Part shown: positions 1-8,132 of the stretch, piece by piece
Layout: each line of letters begins with the position of its first letter
How positions within the stretch are numbered: the stretch's first letter is position 1
Source of the DNA: Skeletonema tropicum
Lineage: Eukaryota; Bacillariophyta; Thalassiosirophyceae; Thalassiosirales; Thalassiosiraceae
Reading direction: 5' to 3'
Length of the DNA stretch: 64,000 nt
NCBI GenBank assembly: GCA_037178625.1
Contig: CM074137.1
Coordinates: forward strand, 434,001 to 498,000
Made by a program: the position numbers and the translations under genes
The notes under the pieces: model-generated
The model's input: the letters and a program-made list of their open reading frames with translations, nothing else
Told to the model about the DNA's origin: nothing
Databases searched by the model: none

Positions 1-132
1 AGCCGTCAGGCGAAGGAGCTGTTGTTGTTGTATTTATTGAGCGAGTGCGAGCGGCAGCGAGGACGAGCAGTGTTTATTGTTCGAATCGAATCGATATCGA
101 GAAGTAGCGCTTGAAATGACGATTCGAATGAT
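1..132 (+). repeat. Tail end of a 2.49-kb satellite monomer (array continues left)
   Basis: These 132 bases match the last 130 bases of monomer 1 and the first two bases of monomer 2 (8003-8134) without a gap. The match ends after GAATGAT at 132 and the next base already belongs to the inserted block. The satellite array therefore extends beyond the left edge of the window and is interrupted here. Confidence 0.95.
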
Positions 133-489
133 CGGCCCTCGGGGCCCCGGGTCGAAACAAGCGCAGTGAAGTGTCGATAACGGGGCCGGGAGGTGCCCAA
201 CCCCTTATGGTCACAAATTCTCCATTTTTTTCCAAACTTTTTTCTACAGGGATCTTGGTAGGAATCAGTATAGTAGCTATTTAGTGAGAAGGTTTACCTG
301 GGGGACACGTAGAGGCTCTGTAGACCCATACCGCTGTAGAATTTGTACTTGTTCCTACGTAGAAAGCGAGAAGTACCTGGCTTAAATGCGCTTTTTACAG
401 AAATTGATTGGCTATATCTGTCGAGGATACCGTCATTCGCAGAAAGAAATGCAGGTATATTGTCATTATAGGTGACATGTTTCTTCATC
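133..489. other. Non-coding flank inside the left end of the inserted block
   Basis: This stretch starts GC-rich (133-210), then becomes AT-rich with T and A runs near 225-245. An 89-codon ATG ORF lies on the minus strand at 563-294, mostly inside it; it has no recognised domain and overlaps the downstream hairpin of helicase copy A. Its end carries CCCAG followed by GTAAAC, which could be a splice donor, so a real exon is possible but unsupported. I see no RNA gene here. Confidence 0.4.
134..146 (+). repeat. Left copy of 13-bp inverted repeat GGCCCTCGGGGCC
   Basis: GGCCCTCGGGGCC begins two bases inside the left end of the inserted block. Its exact reverse complement is at 5569-5581. It could be a terminal inverted repeat, though the right copy is 59 bases inside the right junction. 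GC-rich self-complementarity within the motif means a chance match cannot be excluded. Confidence 0.6.
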
Positions 490-525
490 ACGAGAAATAT
501 TCTCCCTTTGTTGTATCTGTCAATT

Positions 526-560
526 GAAAATAATTTTGTCTTCAAGACAAATTTATTTTC
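526..560. repeat. 17-bp-arm hairpin downstream of helicase copy A
   Basis: Arms 526-542 and 544-560 are inverted repeats around a single central base, with one mismatch. It lies 34 bases beyond the helicase stop codon (TAG read on the minus strand at 597-595). The minus strand of the arm contains AATAAA, so it may overlap a polyadenylation signal. Confidence 0.75.
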
Positions 561-594
561 CATGCAAGTTGTGAATATGGCATTGTATCGTCCA

Positions 595-1641
595 CTAGGA
601 AAAATAATCGCGTGGCAATTGGTATTCTTTCTTCGCTTCTTTCCATTTTTTGTTTGGGTTGGTTATGATTTCGGTGATGCGGTTCGTCAGGTCCTCTCTA
701 TTTTTTATTAAAGTACCACTCACTGCCTTTTGGTAAGTTGTTTTCGTCATTTCATCAAGCTTTCTTTTGTTGTATCTTGTCTTGGTTTCTTCTGCCTTGC
801 CGTCAAGGTATTTGACCCATTTGTCCCGCTTCTTGAAGAGTTTGCAGAGTTGGCCATCTTGGTTCGTCTTGCAATTGTGTAACCGTTCTACAGACACGCT
901 CGGCCCTGTCCAATAAATGGCACTATCCGTCGGGTGCATAACATTTTTGGAACCAAGTGTTTTGCCCCTGCTGGTAGCAACGTATCCTGTCCCAAGGCAC
1001 TGGCTTCTCTCCCAGAGCTCATCTGACGGATCTATCACCATGCGATTCCATCGATCGTCCTTGCCGAACCCGGCCTCCATGCCCTGGCAGCGGTGTATTG
1101 TGATTGCGAATGCAATTTGCAGGGGCATGAACGTGGCAGTACAGCATCCCTTGTTGCAGATGTGAGTGTAGGGTGGTATTGGCACGTGCTGAGTGGAGTG
1201 GTGGAGTGGAGTGATTGCAAATTTGTGTAAAGAGGGATGATTGATCAGTGCCATGCTATATTTCGAATTCAAGAATACATTTCTACATTCACTCACCGTT
1301 GGATTCTTTTTGTCCCAGGGTTCAATGCCTTGCCGCGGTTTGAAGTATGGGAAATCAACGACTATATACTTTGGGAGGGATTCAACACCATTTGTGTTTG
1401 GTCCTACGGAGTGCTGCTCGTCATAAACGATGCCAATCACCTTCCCAATCGCTCCAACGTACAGGCCAGAGTTCGGATCAATGTTCGCTGTCTCCAGGCA
1501 CACGTGCACACCAACGCAAACGTCTAAAGTGTACAACATCTTTTTGCCGAAGAAATGCAACTGGTACACAGTGGGATTGCCAACCATGTTGCTCTTGAAT
1601 TGGCATCTGAGCCGTGCTACCGGTACTGACAGCCGTTTCTG
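595..1641 (-). pseudogene. PIF1-like helicase, C-terminal fragment A (5'-truncated)
   Basis: PIF1-family SF1B helicases unwind DNA 5' to 3' and are abundant in diatom genomes, often as mobile-element cargo. Read on the minus strand, the frame is open from the repeat border near 1641 through 595. The ATG ORF starts at 1587 (330 codons), but helicase-like sequence (VARLRCQFKSNM) precedes that ATG, so the true start is lost. Visible motifs from that ATG: LDVCVGVHVCLETANIDP at about 21-38 and GLYVGAIGKVIG at 41-52, typical of the region before motif V; AFAITIHRCQGMEAG at 159-173 (HxxQG motif); YVATSRGKTL at 202-211 (motif VI). The basic tail of about 100 residues is rich in Lys. Walker A and B motifs are missing because the 5' part is gone. 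A 36-codon stretch (1189-1296) looks like an in-frame intron. No intact helicase is encoded. Confidence 0.82.
1189..1296 (-). other. Probable 108-nt phase-0 intron in helicase copy A
   Basis: On the minus strand the segment begins GTGAGT and ends CTCAG. Removing it joins ...DKKNPT to HVPIPPYTH..., which reads like continuous helicase sequence. The segment is exactly 36 codons and stop-free in copy A, so it stays open if retained, and its codons encode an unrelated-looking peptide. The same segment occurs at 2371-2478 in copy B. Confidence 0.65.
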
Positions 1642-1707
1642 ACGAGAAATATTCTCCCTTTGTTGTATCCTTTATTGATTGTCGTTAATTTGTCATAATG
1701 CTCGATT

Positions 1708-1742
1708 GAAAATAAATTTGTCTTGAAGACAAATTTATTTTC
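1708..1742. repeat. Perfect 17-bp-arm hairpin downstream of helicase copy B
   Basis: Arms GAAAATAAATTTGTCTT (1708-1724) and its exact reverse complement (1726-1742) flank one base. It sits 34 bases beyond the stop of helicase copy B, as in copy A. The single mismatch present in copy A is absent here. It could be a transcript-end structure or part of a transposon end. Confidence 0.8.
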
Positions 1743-1776
1743 CATGCAAGTTGTGAATATTGCATTGTATCGTCCA

Positions 1777-2488
1777 CTAGGCAAAATAATCGCGTGGCAA
1801 TTGGTATTCTTTCTTCGCTTCTTTCCATTTTTTGTTTGGGTTGGTTATGATTTCGGTGATGCGGTTTGTCAGGTCCTCTCTATTCTTTATTAAAGTACCA
1901 CTCACTGCCTTTTGGTAAGTCGTTTTCGTCATTTTGTCGAGCTTTCTCTTGTTGTATCTTGTCTTGGTTTCTTCTGCCTTGCCGTCAAGGTACTTGACCC
2001 ATTTGTCCCGCTTCTTGAAGAGTTTGCAGAGTTGGCCATCTTGGTTCGTCTTGCAATTGTGTAACCGTTCTACAGACACGCTCGGCCCTGTCCAATAAAT
2101 CGCACTATCCGTCGGGTGCATAACATTTTTGGAACCAAGTGTTTTGCCCCTGCTGGTAGCAACGTATCCTGTCCCAAGGCACTGGCTTCTCTCCCAGAGC
2201 TCATCTGACGGATCTATCACCATGCGATTCCATCGATCGTCCTTGCCGAACCCGGCCTCCATGCCCTGGCAGCGGTGTATTGTGATTGCGAATGCAATTT
2301 GCAGGGGCATGAACGTGGCAGTACAGCATCCTTTGTTGCAGATGTGAGTGTAGGGTGGTATTGGCACGTGCTGAGTGGAGTGGTGGAGTGGAGTGATTAC
2401 AAATTTGTGTAAAGAGGGATGATTGATCAGTGCCATGCTATATTTCGAATTCAAGAATACATTTCTACATTCACTCACCGTTGGATTC
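1777..2488 (-). pseudogene. PIF1-like helicase, C-terminal fragment B (5'-truncated more severely)
   Basis: This copy carries the same C-terminal third as fragment A, including the HxxQG motif, YVATSRGKTL and the Lys-rich tail, with only scattered substitutions. Its coding homology stops at 2488, inside the exon just before the shared intron (2371-2478), so it lacks the GLYVGAIGKVIG region kept in copy A. Upstream it is joined directly to the last exon of a hypothetical gene. That gene's frame is not in phase with the helicase across the shared splice donor, so splicing would not give a helicase fusion. It is a truncated duplicate rather than a functional gene. Confidence 0.82.
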
Positions 2489-4143
2489 CCTTTTCCGACA
2501 GCTCTCCCAACATAGATCCAATAGTTCCAGACGCTTTTGTGTTCTGTGGAATTTCTCCAACTCCAACTGGCCGAGCTGCATTGCCATTATTGCTACGAAA
2601 TACACCAGCATCGTCTGCTTCCAAGGGGGCGTTATCAACATTACCAACACCCATATTGGTGCCATCATTATCACGTTCTCCTGACAGTCTAGCAACCGAA
2701 GTAGCATTACGACACGGATAATCCTTCACGGTAGAACCAGAAGACTCATGAAACAGGCGGTCGAGACAGCTGCGCGGAAGTCTACTGGTAGACGGAGAAT
2801 CATATAAATGATCGCGAATGGTTTGGCGGCCCACAAGACTGCGATCTTCTGAGCAGCGGCGATATGCGCGAACAGTAGCAGGTTGTTCCCCAGCATGATA
2901 CAGCAACGCCGGAAGATTAGTTGGGTCAACTGCTGACTCCTCATCAGAAGGAGTAGACGCTGGTATGTCCGTTTCAGACGGATGATGAGTATTCACTGGA
3001 GTTGCGGCACTACCATTGCTCTCTTTAGGGCACTGCTGTTCGATGTCATAATTTTTTGATGATTGCTTTAACTTTAACAAAGAACTCGCCTGCTCGACAA
3101 CGTCATAATCATTATTATTATCGCATGATCTCCATGATTTGCATGATGCATCAAATGCTTCTGCCTGCTCAAAGTTAGTGCATCTAACATGAGCGGGAGA
3201 GATGCAATCGCCTTGCTTTGTCTGCAGAAGAGGTATATCATGCTCGTTCTTGTTGTTGTCGACAACATCTTTTTTGTTGCCCGCTGTCACACCGCCATTG
3301 CTGAAGTAAATGAAAATAGGGATAAGTAAGGATAAGTGATTAGTTTTTGACATGACGACATTCATATGGGAGAAACAATACCAGTTCAAGTTTAAAATAA
3401 ATTTGCATACATCACAATTTTATTTTTGGCATGAACTCTATGGAAGGTTAATACCACACAGCAAAAAGCGACTTAAATGTAGATGAATGAGCGATCCTTT
3501 CTATGTTCGTACGATCACTCTACGTAATGTTTTACGCAGTGTTAAGCGTTTCGCTTATACATGAAATTCTGAATCACATAAGACGCTTCTTCCAATTTCA
3601 GCTCATCTTAACAATACACTTTCGGACTTACCCATTAGACAATATGCTGGAACACTCTGGAGCAGCCAACGACTGCAAGTTATGACTGTTATTTACACAA
3701 CGGCCATAATTCATTATTCCAGCTTTGCTTTCTGCATCCGATTTGTAGAACTGAGCCGAGCTTGAACCGTTACAGGTAACGTTGCGATTGGAAATGACAT
3801 TGTAAGCGATAGATAATTGTTCCTGTCTGGTGCGATATAGATCCATTACGCATCCTAGCTCAGACAATACATGTTTTAGTTCACGCATATTGCAAGAGGA
3901 AAGAACAAGCCTCAGAAGAGTATGTGGATCAGTAGAGTGTTCGAAGCATGGATTGCGCGATGATTGTAATTCTACTATTTCGCGGATGATATGATCGCCT
4001 ACACGCACTTTCGGCCATTGGACTTTGTAAATTATTTGACGAATAGACAGAAATGAGCATCTAACACCCTTCCGAGCGCTCTTGCTGTTCACGTCGGAAG
4101 AGGATGGTTGCTGTTGCTGCGCTTTCTCTCTTGAAGTGTGCAT
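2475..4143 (-). CDS. Hypothetical protein, two predicted exons
   Basis: I do not recognise this protein. Exon 1 runs from ATG at 4143 to 3632, exon 2 from 3300 to the TGA at 2477-2475. The exons are separated by a 331-nt intron with GTAAGT donor and a pyrimidine-rich tract ending CAG. Joining them keeps the frame (...ILSNG then NGGVTAG...) and gives 445 residues, which is good evidence for a real gene. Exon 1 begins with a Gln/Ser-rich segment (KAQQQQPSSSD) followed by a more ordered part with helix-like character (about residues 30-120). Exon 2 is hydrophilic, rich in Asn, Asp and Ser, without transmembrane segments. The C-terminus reads into the shared repeat border (GIQR then stop inside the intron donor GTGAGTGA), so the native 3' end was probably lost when the helicase duplicate joined here. 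The product is likely a truncated form. Confidence 0.5.
3301..3631 (-). other. Predicted spliceosomal intron of the hypothetical gene
   Basis: Donor on the minus strand is GG followed by GTAAGT (3631-3626). The acceptor is TTTTCATTTACTTCAG ending at 3301. Without splicing, exon 1 meets a TAA inside the donor. With splicing the frames join exactly. Confidence 0.6.
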
Positions 4144-4194
4144 ATTTTATACGGTCAATTTTGTTCGTGGTTTGGTTATGCCGGTCCGTAATGG

Positions 4195-4494
4195 TCACAT
4201 ATTTAAGATATTGATTTGCGTGCGAGGAATGTCATACGCAAGCCACTCATTATTATTTATGCACTCTTCTAATTGCATGTGGTGTTCCGTAGCATGATAG
4301 TCGATGAGTGGCTGCGCGGAAAAGTCACGGATGGCGACATGTTCTTCCTGCCAGCAGAGAAGCTGACACGTTGAAGTTAGGAGAGGAACAAGTGACGTCA
4401 TATATTTGAGAATATGTAAAACGCGATCGGTATAAAGTACTGTCAAACGCGATCGGTAAATTATTTCGTCAAAAAGCCAACTCGGTTTTTGCAT
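4195..4494 (-). CDS. Possible small protein or upstream exon, unknown
   Basis: A 99-codon ATG ORF lies directly upstream of the hypothetical two-exon gene on the same strand, 51 bases before its ATG. It has a hydrophobic stretch around residues 28-48 (HILKYMTSLVPLLTSTCQLL) and no recognised family. It may be an upstream exon of the same gene, but I could not find a clearly better splice arrangement than the ATG at 4143. TATAAAAT lies 5 bases before that ATG, too close to be its promoter. Confidence 0.25.
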   Translation of the reverse strand: MQKPSWLFDEIIYRSRLTVLYTDRVLHILKYMTSLVPLLTSTCQLLCWQEEHVAIRDFSAQPLIDYHATEHHMQLEECINNNEWLAYDIPRTQINILNM

Positions 4495-4499
4495 GATCG

Positions 4500-5568
4500 A
4501 TGATCGTGCAGAAAAAGAGAAAAAGATGCCACCACAATGGCCTACAATGGCACCCCTAGTATGGCCGCCTATCTCAGTCCATGAGTATATTTCATAAGGT
4601 ATCGATGGCCCATCCCTTAAACGACATTATGGCGATTTTTTCGCAGCAGTGTGGCGTTTCGGCTGCTGTAGGGGTGGAGATAATATCATTGCAATCCACT
4701 TCATTGAGATTTGAAATGAAAACAACCACCTTCCCTGCACCCATCGAAGATGATAAACATCTATAGGCACTACCCCTCCGCTACCCATCGCCGATGATAA
4801 TATGAAGTGAGATTCTGGTTGCTCGGAATGACCATTAAAGCCCCCCCACACCTCCAAAATACCAAGGACACAAGATGTGCACAAAATTGCATAAATAATT
4901 TGACACTCTAACACAACAATAAGCCTGTAGACGGCGGATCGAGCGGCTCTAAAGACCGCAACTCATCAACATTATTATATATAAGAAGTGTCGGCTATTT
5001 ATTGTCCATAATATTGCAATAGGCTGGATAAAAATAGCAACATCATAGACAGAAATGACATTTATGTAGCATGTATTAGTCATTTATTTATGCGGTGTAG
5101 ACAGTTGTAATAATAAAACCCTGCGGCTGAATAGTTGCAAAGGGTGTTGTCTGCGATATAGTTCACTGGATATTACTATTGGTAGGGTTTGTGCAACGTG
5201 GTGGCTATGAGAGTAGCGGCTATGATGTTAGATACTGACTGTCGAACGAAAAAACATGCATGCATGCAGTTGTGCTCGGAAAGCGCGCTGCACTTTTTTG
5301 TTAGCTGCTATCAAAATCTTATGCATCTACGATGCAATTTTGCTTGGAACGGCTCTAAGTAAGTAAGTGAGTATGTACTATAAAACGTTTCTGTTATAAG
5401 AATGTTATTAAACAAGCATTGCAGAGCAACTTTATAGACGGATACATTGCAAAAAAAAATCCAACACGAAATCCACAGAATAATTTTGTCATCATGACAC
5501 ATTTATGTTACAACAACAAGCATTGCAGAGCAAATTTATAGACGGGTACATTGCACAAAAAAAAAACA
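4500..5568. other. Gene-free AT-rich stretch at the right of the inserted block
   Basis: No ORF here looks like a protein. Visible details: two diverged copies of an ACCCATCG..GATGATAA motif near 4739 and 4785, a CATGCATGCATGCA alternating palindrome near 5254-5270, a GTCATCATGAC palindrome near 5488, and the 50-bp direct repeat pair annotated separately. I see no tRNA or other RNA gene. Confidence 0.5.
5411..5566 (+). repeat. Pair of ~50-bp direct repeats with A-run tails
   Basis: 5411-5459 and 5514-5566 both read AACAAGCATTGCAGAGCAA followed by (C/A)TTTATAGACGG(A/G)TACATTGC and a run of A. They differ at a few positions and are about 103 bases apart. Each ends in poly-A, and the second is followed at once by the right GC-rich inverted repeat. 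They mark the right terminal zone of the inserted block. Confidence 0.8.
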
Positions 5569-5581
5569 GGCCCCGAGGGCC
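5569..5581 (-). repeat. Right copy of the 13-bp inverted repeat
   Basis: GGCCCCGAGGGCC here is the exact reverse complement of 134-146. It follows a run of A residues and the second copy of a 50-bp direct repeat, and lies 59 bases before the satellite resumes. Confidence 0.6.
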
Positions 5582-6374
5582 CGCGCCGCACTACACACCA
5601 TACACAACATGCAGTCACAAATCGCCGCGCGCACCATTTCATACGGTTGTGTCATTGTCGATTCTGGTCAAAATCCGAATTTGGAATGTCGATTTTCATT
5701 TGGAGCTTGATATTCGAAATATAGTATACGGGTCGATTATAAGTATTTAGTTGAGGCGATTAGATTGACAAAGGATCGATATTACAAGTCGAGAATAGTA
5801 CCAATCGATAGAGCGCAATGAGAGGATTCTAAATCACCATTCATCGCCTTGATACGATACGACAACTGCAAGACAACTTATAGCATAGAGGGAAAGGGTT
5901 TTATTTAAAGCTGAGTGAGATAATCGCCACTTACATTACATATACTTATTACTATTGCTACTACTATCTCTATTCATTCGATGAATTTTATTGGTTGATT
6001 GTCATGTACATACTACGATCGCTATTGATGACTTTGGTGGCTGCATTGTCATTGTCATTGTTATTATTATTATTGTTATGATCGTCATTTTCATTATTAC
6101 TTATATTTGATCGAGGGAGAGGAAACGGCCGCTCGTAGACCAAGAGGCCGTGGCGCCAAGGCTCCTTGGTGGAGTCGCCGGGGAGTGATAGATAGATCGG
6201 CATGCCTTAATAAATTATTATATTATTCGCTTCTGGGATGATATGATCTATCTGATGATGTCTGTTGCTGTTGTCCCCCTGAATTATATTTGTTATTTTG
6301 TGATGTGATGGTGTGGTGACGATGATGAATGAAATGATCCAAATTGAAGTGACGTGACTGGCAATGAATATCTA

Positions 6375-6722
6375 TTAATAATCAGAATCAGAATCAGAAT
6401 CAGAATTAGAATCAGCCGACCCTGAATCTCTTTCATTCAGGTATCGTAGGTCGACTATATATAGCCTATAGTAGTGGACACCAAAGACATGAAGCAATGC
6501 TACAATAATATTATTGTGCGTTTTGCGTTTCTCAATCGTTTTGATTTGAGAGAGGTATATAGGTGGCAGGTTGCGGCGTGCGTGCGTGACGGATGGACGT
6601 GAGGAGGTTTCGTTTCTTCGAAGATCGCATCTTTTGGTTGAAGCGCGTTTGCCTGTAGCCTGAGAACCTATTATATAACCGGCGGCGAGCAAGGCAAGCA
6701 GCAAGCGCATCGTAAGTATCAT
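6375..6722 (-). other. Recurrent 115-codon ORF in the satellite, hydrophobic N-terminus (probably not a gene)
   Basis: In monomer 1 the minus strand is open from ATG at 6722 to 6375. The first 20 or so residues (MILTMRLLLALLAAGYIIG) resemble a signal peptide, and the end is an Ser-Asp repeat read from the CAGAAT microsatellite. The same frame recurs in about half of the copies, but indels break or shift it in others, and other ORFs overlap it. Because DNA identity is near complete, recurrence alone is not evidence of selection. No known family. Confidence 0.15.
6383..6406 (+). repeat. CAGAAT hexamer microsatellite inside the monomer
   Basis: Four CAGAAT units in monomer 1. Unit number varies: five in monomer 4, three in 15, 17, 19, 20 and 21. 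It is a natural marker for unit relationships. Confidence 0.9.
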
Positions 6723-7042
6723 GGGTCATGGGCGTGGGCCTCTTTCTGAAGATCTGCAAAGCGGCATCCATCTTTCACTTTTTGAATCAACACATCACAG
6801 CTCAATAGCTCAAGCAGTTCAAAATGAATGACCATGGCCGATATATTCTATCTCGACTCCTACGCGGCCAATCAAGACGATAAGTGTCGTTTCGGAAAGC
6901 TCTCGAGCAGGTCTATCGATTAGGCGTGTAATCAAGTCGATTGGACGACTTTTTGTTGATCGTCTCGGTCAAAAACGGGGCAAGAAAGCTGCCGACAGCT
7001 TGGAATCCACCGTACCGCCGCAGCTGTAATATTCACAGCCGA

Positions 7043-7057
7043 GGTCAAAATTTGACC
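7043..7057. repeat. Perfect palindrome GGTCAAAATTTGACC in the monomer
   Basis: GGTCAAA and TTTGACC flank a single A. The motif holds two inverted TTGACC cores, the shape of a binding site for a dimeric protein. I did not see it altered in any copy I checked. No function is shown. Confidence 0.6.
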
Positions 7058-7577
7058 AAAATCCAATATGACCACCGTTGGAATCGTCTTTTCAAGCTCT
7101 ATCGATATATACCATCATTTCTATCAAACATAACAACCACTGCTCGGGCAAAGCCCTCGCGAAAAATTGACTGTTACTGCAGCGATGTCATGATGGGTTG
7201 GTACATCATGATGTGAGATCCAAAAAAGCGACCACTTCAATAGACTTCAATGCAATAAGATCCATGACAGTTGGCACGAGCACGAGCGCACTCAACAATA
7301 TAATCAGAGCTCGGGCAAAGCCCTCGCACAACACGTTATCATCAGCTGGCCTCGACTCCGCTCGGCAAATAATAATATAGCACCACACAACAATCAATCA
7401 TCACAATGATCATTCTATTCCACCACCGCCACTACTATCATCCATTACCATCATTCCTTCATCCATTCGCCTTACGGCTCACCACTGTGGCGGTGGTGAA
7501 GTTGTTACGCAATGATCATTCCAATCCACCACCACCGCCACACACAACAGTCATTCCACCACCACCGCTGTCATCGT

Positions 7578-7697
7578 CACTGGATTTTCATTTGGTAGTA
7601 GTGGTGGTGGACTTGGTAGTAGCAGTCCACCACCGACACTCAATTCTCAACCGCCACCACTGCTGCTATCATACCACCACTACTACCAAATCCAGTG
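7578..7697. repeat. Long imperfect hairpin in the CCACC/GGTGG-rich part of the monomer
   Basis: CACTGGATTT (7578-7587) pairs with AAATCCAGTG (7688-7697), and GGTAGTAGTGGTGG (7594-7607) pairs with CCACCACTACTACC (7674-7687), leaving six bases bulged on the left arm. Further in, TAGTAGCAGT can pair with ACTGCTGCTA. The outer stem is 24 bp and the structure spans 120 bases. It recurs in every complete copy, with small length changes in some. Confidence 0.75.
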
Positions 7698-7786
7698 AGA
7701 ATGTGTCGGTGGTGGTGGTGGTGTTGCTACTACTACTCAATCCACCACCGCCGCAGATGACAACAATCTACCGCCGCCACTCCTTG

Positions 7787-8013
7787 GAGTGAGCCGAAGG
7801 CGAAGGAGTGTGATTGTTGTGTCGTGGTGGCGGATAATAATGACAATGTTGAATGAGCGAGTGAGCCGTTAGGCCTCCCTCATTTTACTTGGCCGAGCGG
7901 AGCGAGGCAGTGGATATTATTATTATTATGTAGTGCAGTGCCAATGATGATAATAATGACAATGACGGCCGGCGGTGGTGGTAGATGAAAAGGATGCGAG
8001 TGAGCCGTCAGGC
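7787..8013 (+). repeat. Recurring GAGTGAGCCG...AGGC motif within the monomer
   Basis: GAGTGAGCCG followed closely by AGGC occurs at 7787, 7859 and 7998, and an inverted relative (GCCTTACGGCTCAC) lies at about 7469-7483. Spacing differs, so this is a dispersed internal motif rather than a tandem subrepeat. Confidence 0.6.
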
Positions 8014-8132
8014 GAAGGAGCTGTTGTTGTTGTATTTATTGAGCGAGTGCGAGCGGCAGCGAGGACGAGCAGTGTTTATTGTTCGAATCGAATCGATATC
8101 GAGAAGTAGCGCTTGAAATGACGATTCGAATG

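Larger units (their letters stand above)
490..1306 (-). repeat. Direct repeat unit A (helicase 3' part plus downstream hairpin)
   Basis: 490-1306 and 1642-2488 are direct repeats with only scattered substitutions over the coding part and one larger indel near 505-525 versus 1662-1705. The shared left border is ACGAGAAATATTCTCCC. The shared right border is GGATTC, after which the two copies diverge completely. Each unit holds the last part of the helicase frame and the hairpin just downstream of its stop. The duplication is tandem, with about 335 bp of extra helicase sequence from unit A (1307-1641) lying between the units. Confidence 0.9.
1642..2488 (-). repeat. Direct repeat unit B (helicase 3' part plus downstream hairpin)
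   Basis: Second member of the direct repeat pair with 490-1306. It is slightly longer because of an AT-rich insertion near 1662-1705 between the border motif and the hairpin. Its right border at GGATTC (2483-2488) joins the final exon of an unrelated hypothetical gene. Confidence 0.9.
133..5640. mobile_element. 5.5-kb block interrupting the satellite array in phase (putative insertion)
   Basis: Seen: satellite sequence ends after GAATGAT at 132 and resumes with ATACGG at 5641. In every uninterrupted monomer junction these read GAATGATACGG, so the block is inserted with no loss of satellite sequence and only AT shared by both sides. Near its ends lies a 13-bp inverted pair (134-146 and 5569-5581). 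It carries two helicase C-terminal fragments and one hypothetical gene, all on the minus strand. Interpretation: a transposon-like insertion with a 2-bp AT duplication, or a Helitron-like insertion between A and T. Read in plus orientation the A/T model gives a 5' TC, but the other end reads TTCA rather than CTRR, so a canonical Helitron is not supported. A misassembly or a recombined genomic fragment remains possible, though an in-phase resumption would then be a coincidence. Confidence 0.7.
5641..8132 (+). repeat. Satellite monomer 1 (2492 bp, reference copy)
   Basis: First full copy after the inserted block and the commonest length form. It carries four CAGAAT units (from 6383) and the C form of the GTATA(C/G)GGG site. 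Monomers 2 and 5 have the same length, and I saw no difference from them in the stretches compared. Confidence 0.95.

Noticed and set aside
133..5640. A canonical autonomous Helitron
   Set aside because: Only C-terminal helicase fragments are present, no Rep (HUH) domain is seen, and the expected CTRR terminus is absent at both junctions.
7198..7792. Recurrent 60-, 63- and 128-codon ORFs in every monomer as a multicopy gene family
   Set aside because: They overlap each other on both strands, the longest is simple-sequence CCACC/GGTGG coding for His/Pro/Val runs, and their recurrence only reflects near-identical DNA.
8074..8090. GTTCGAATC in each monomer looks like a tRNA B box
   Set aside because: No acceptor or anticodon stems can be built around it and no matching A box lies at the right distance.
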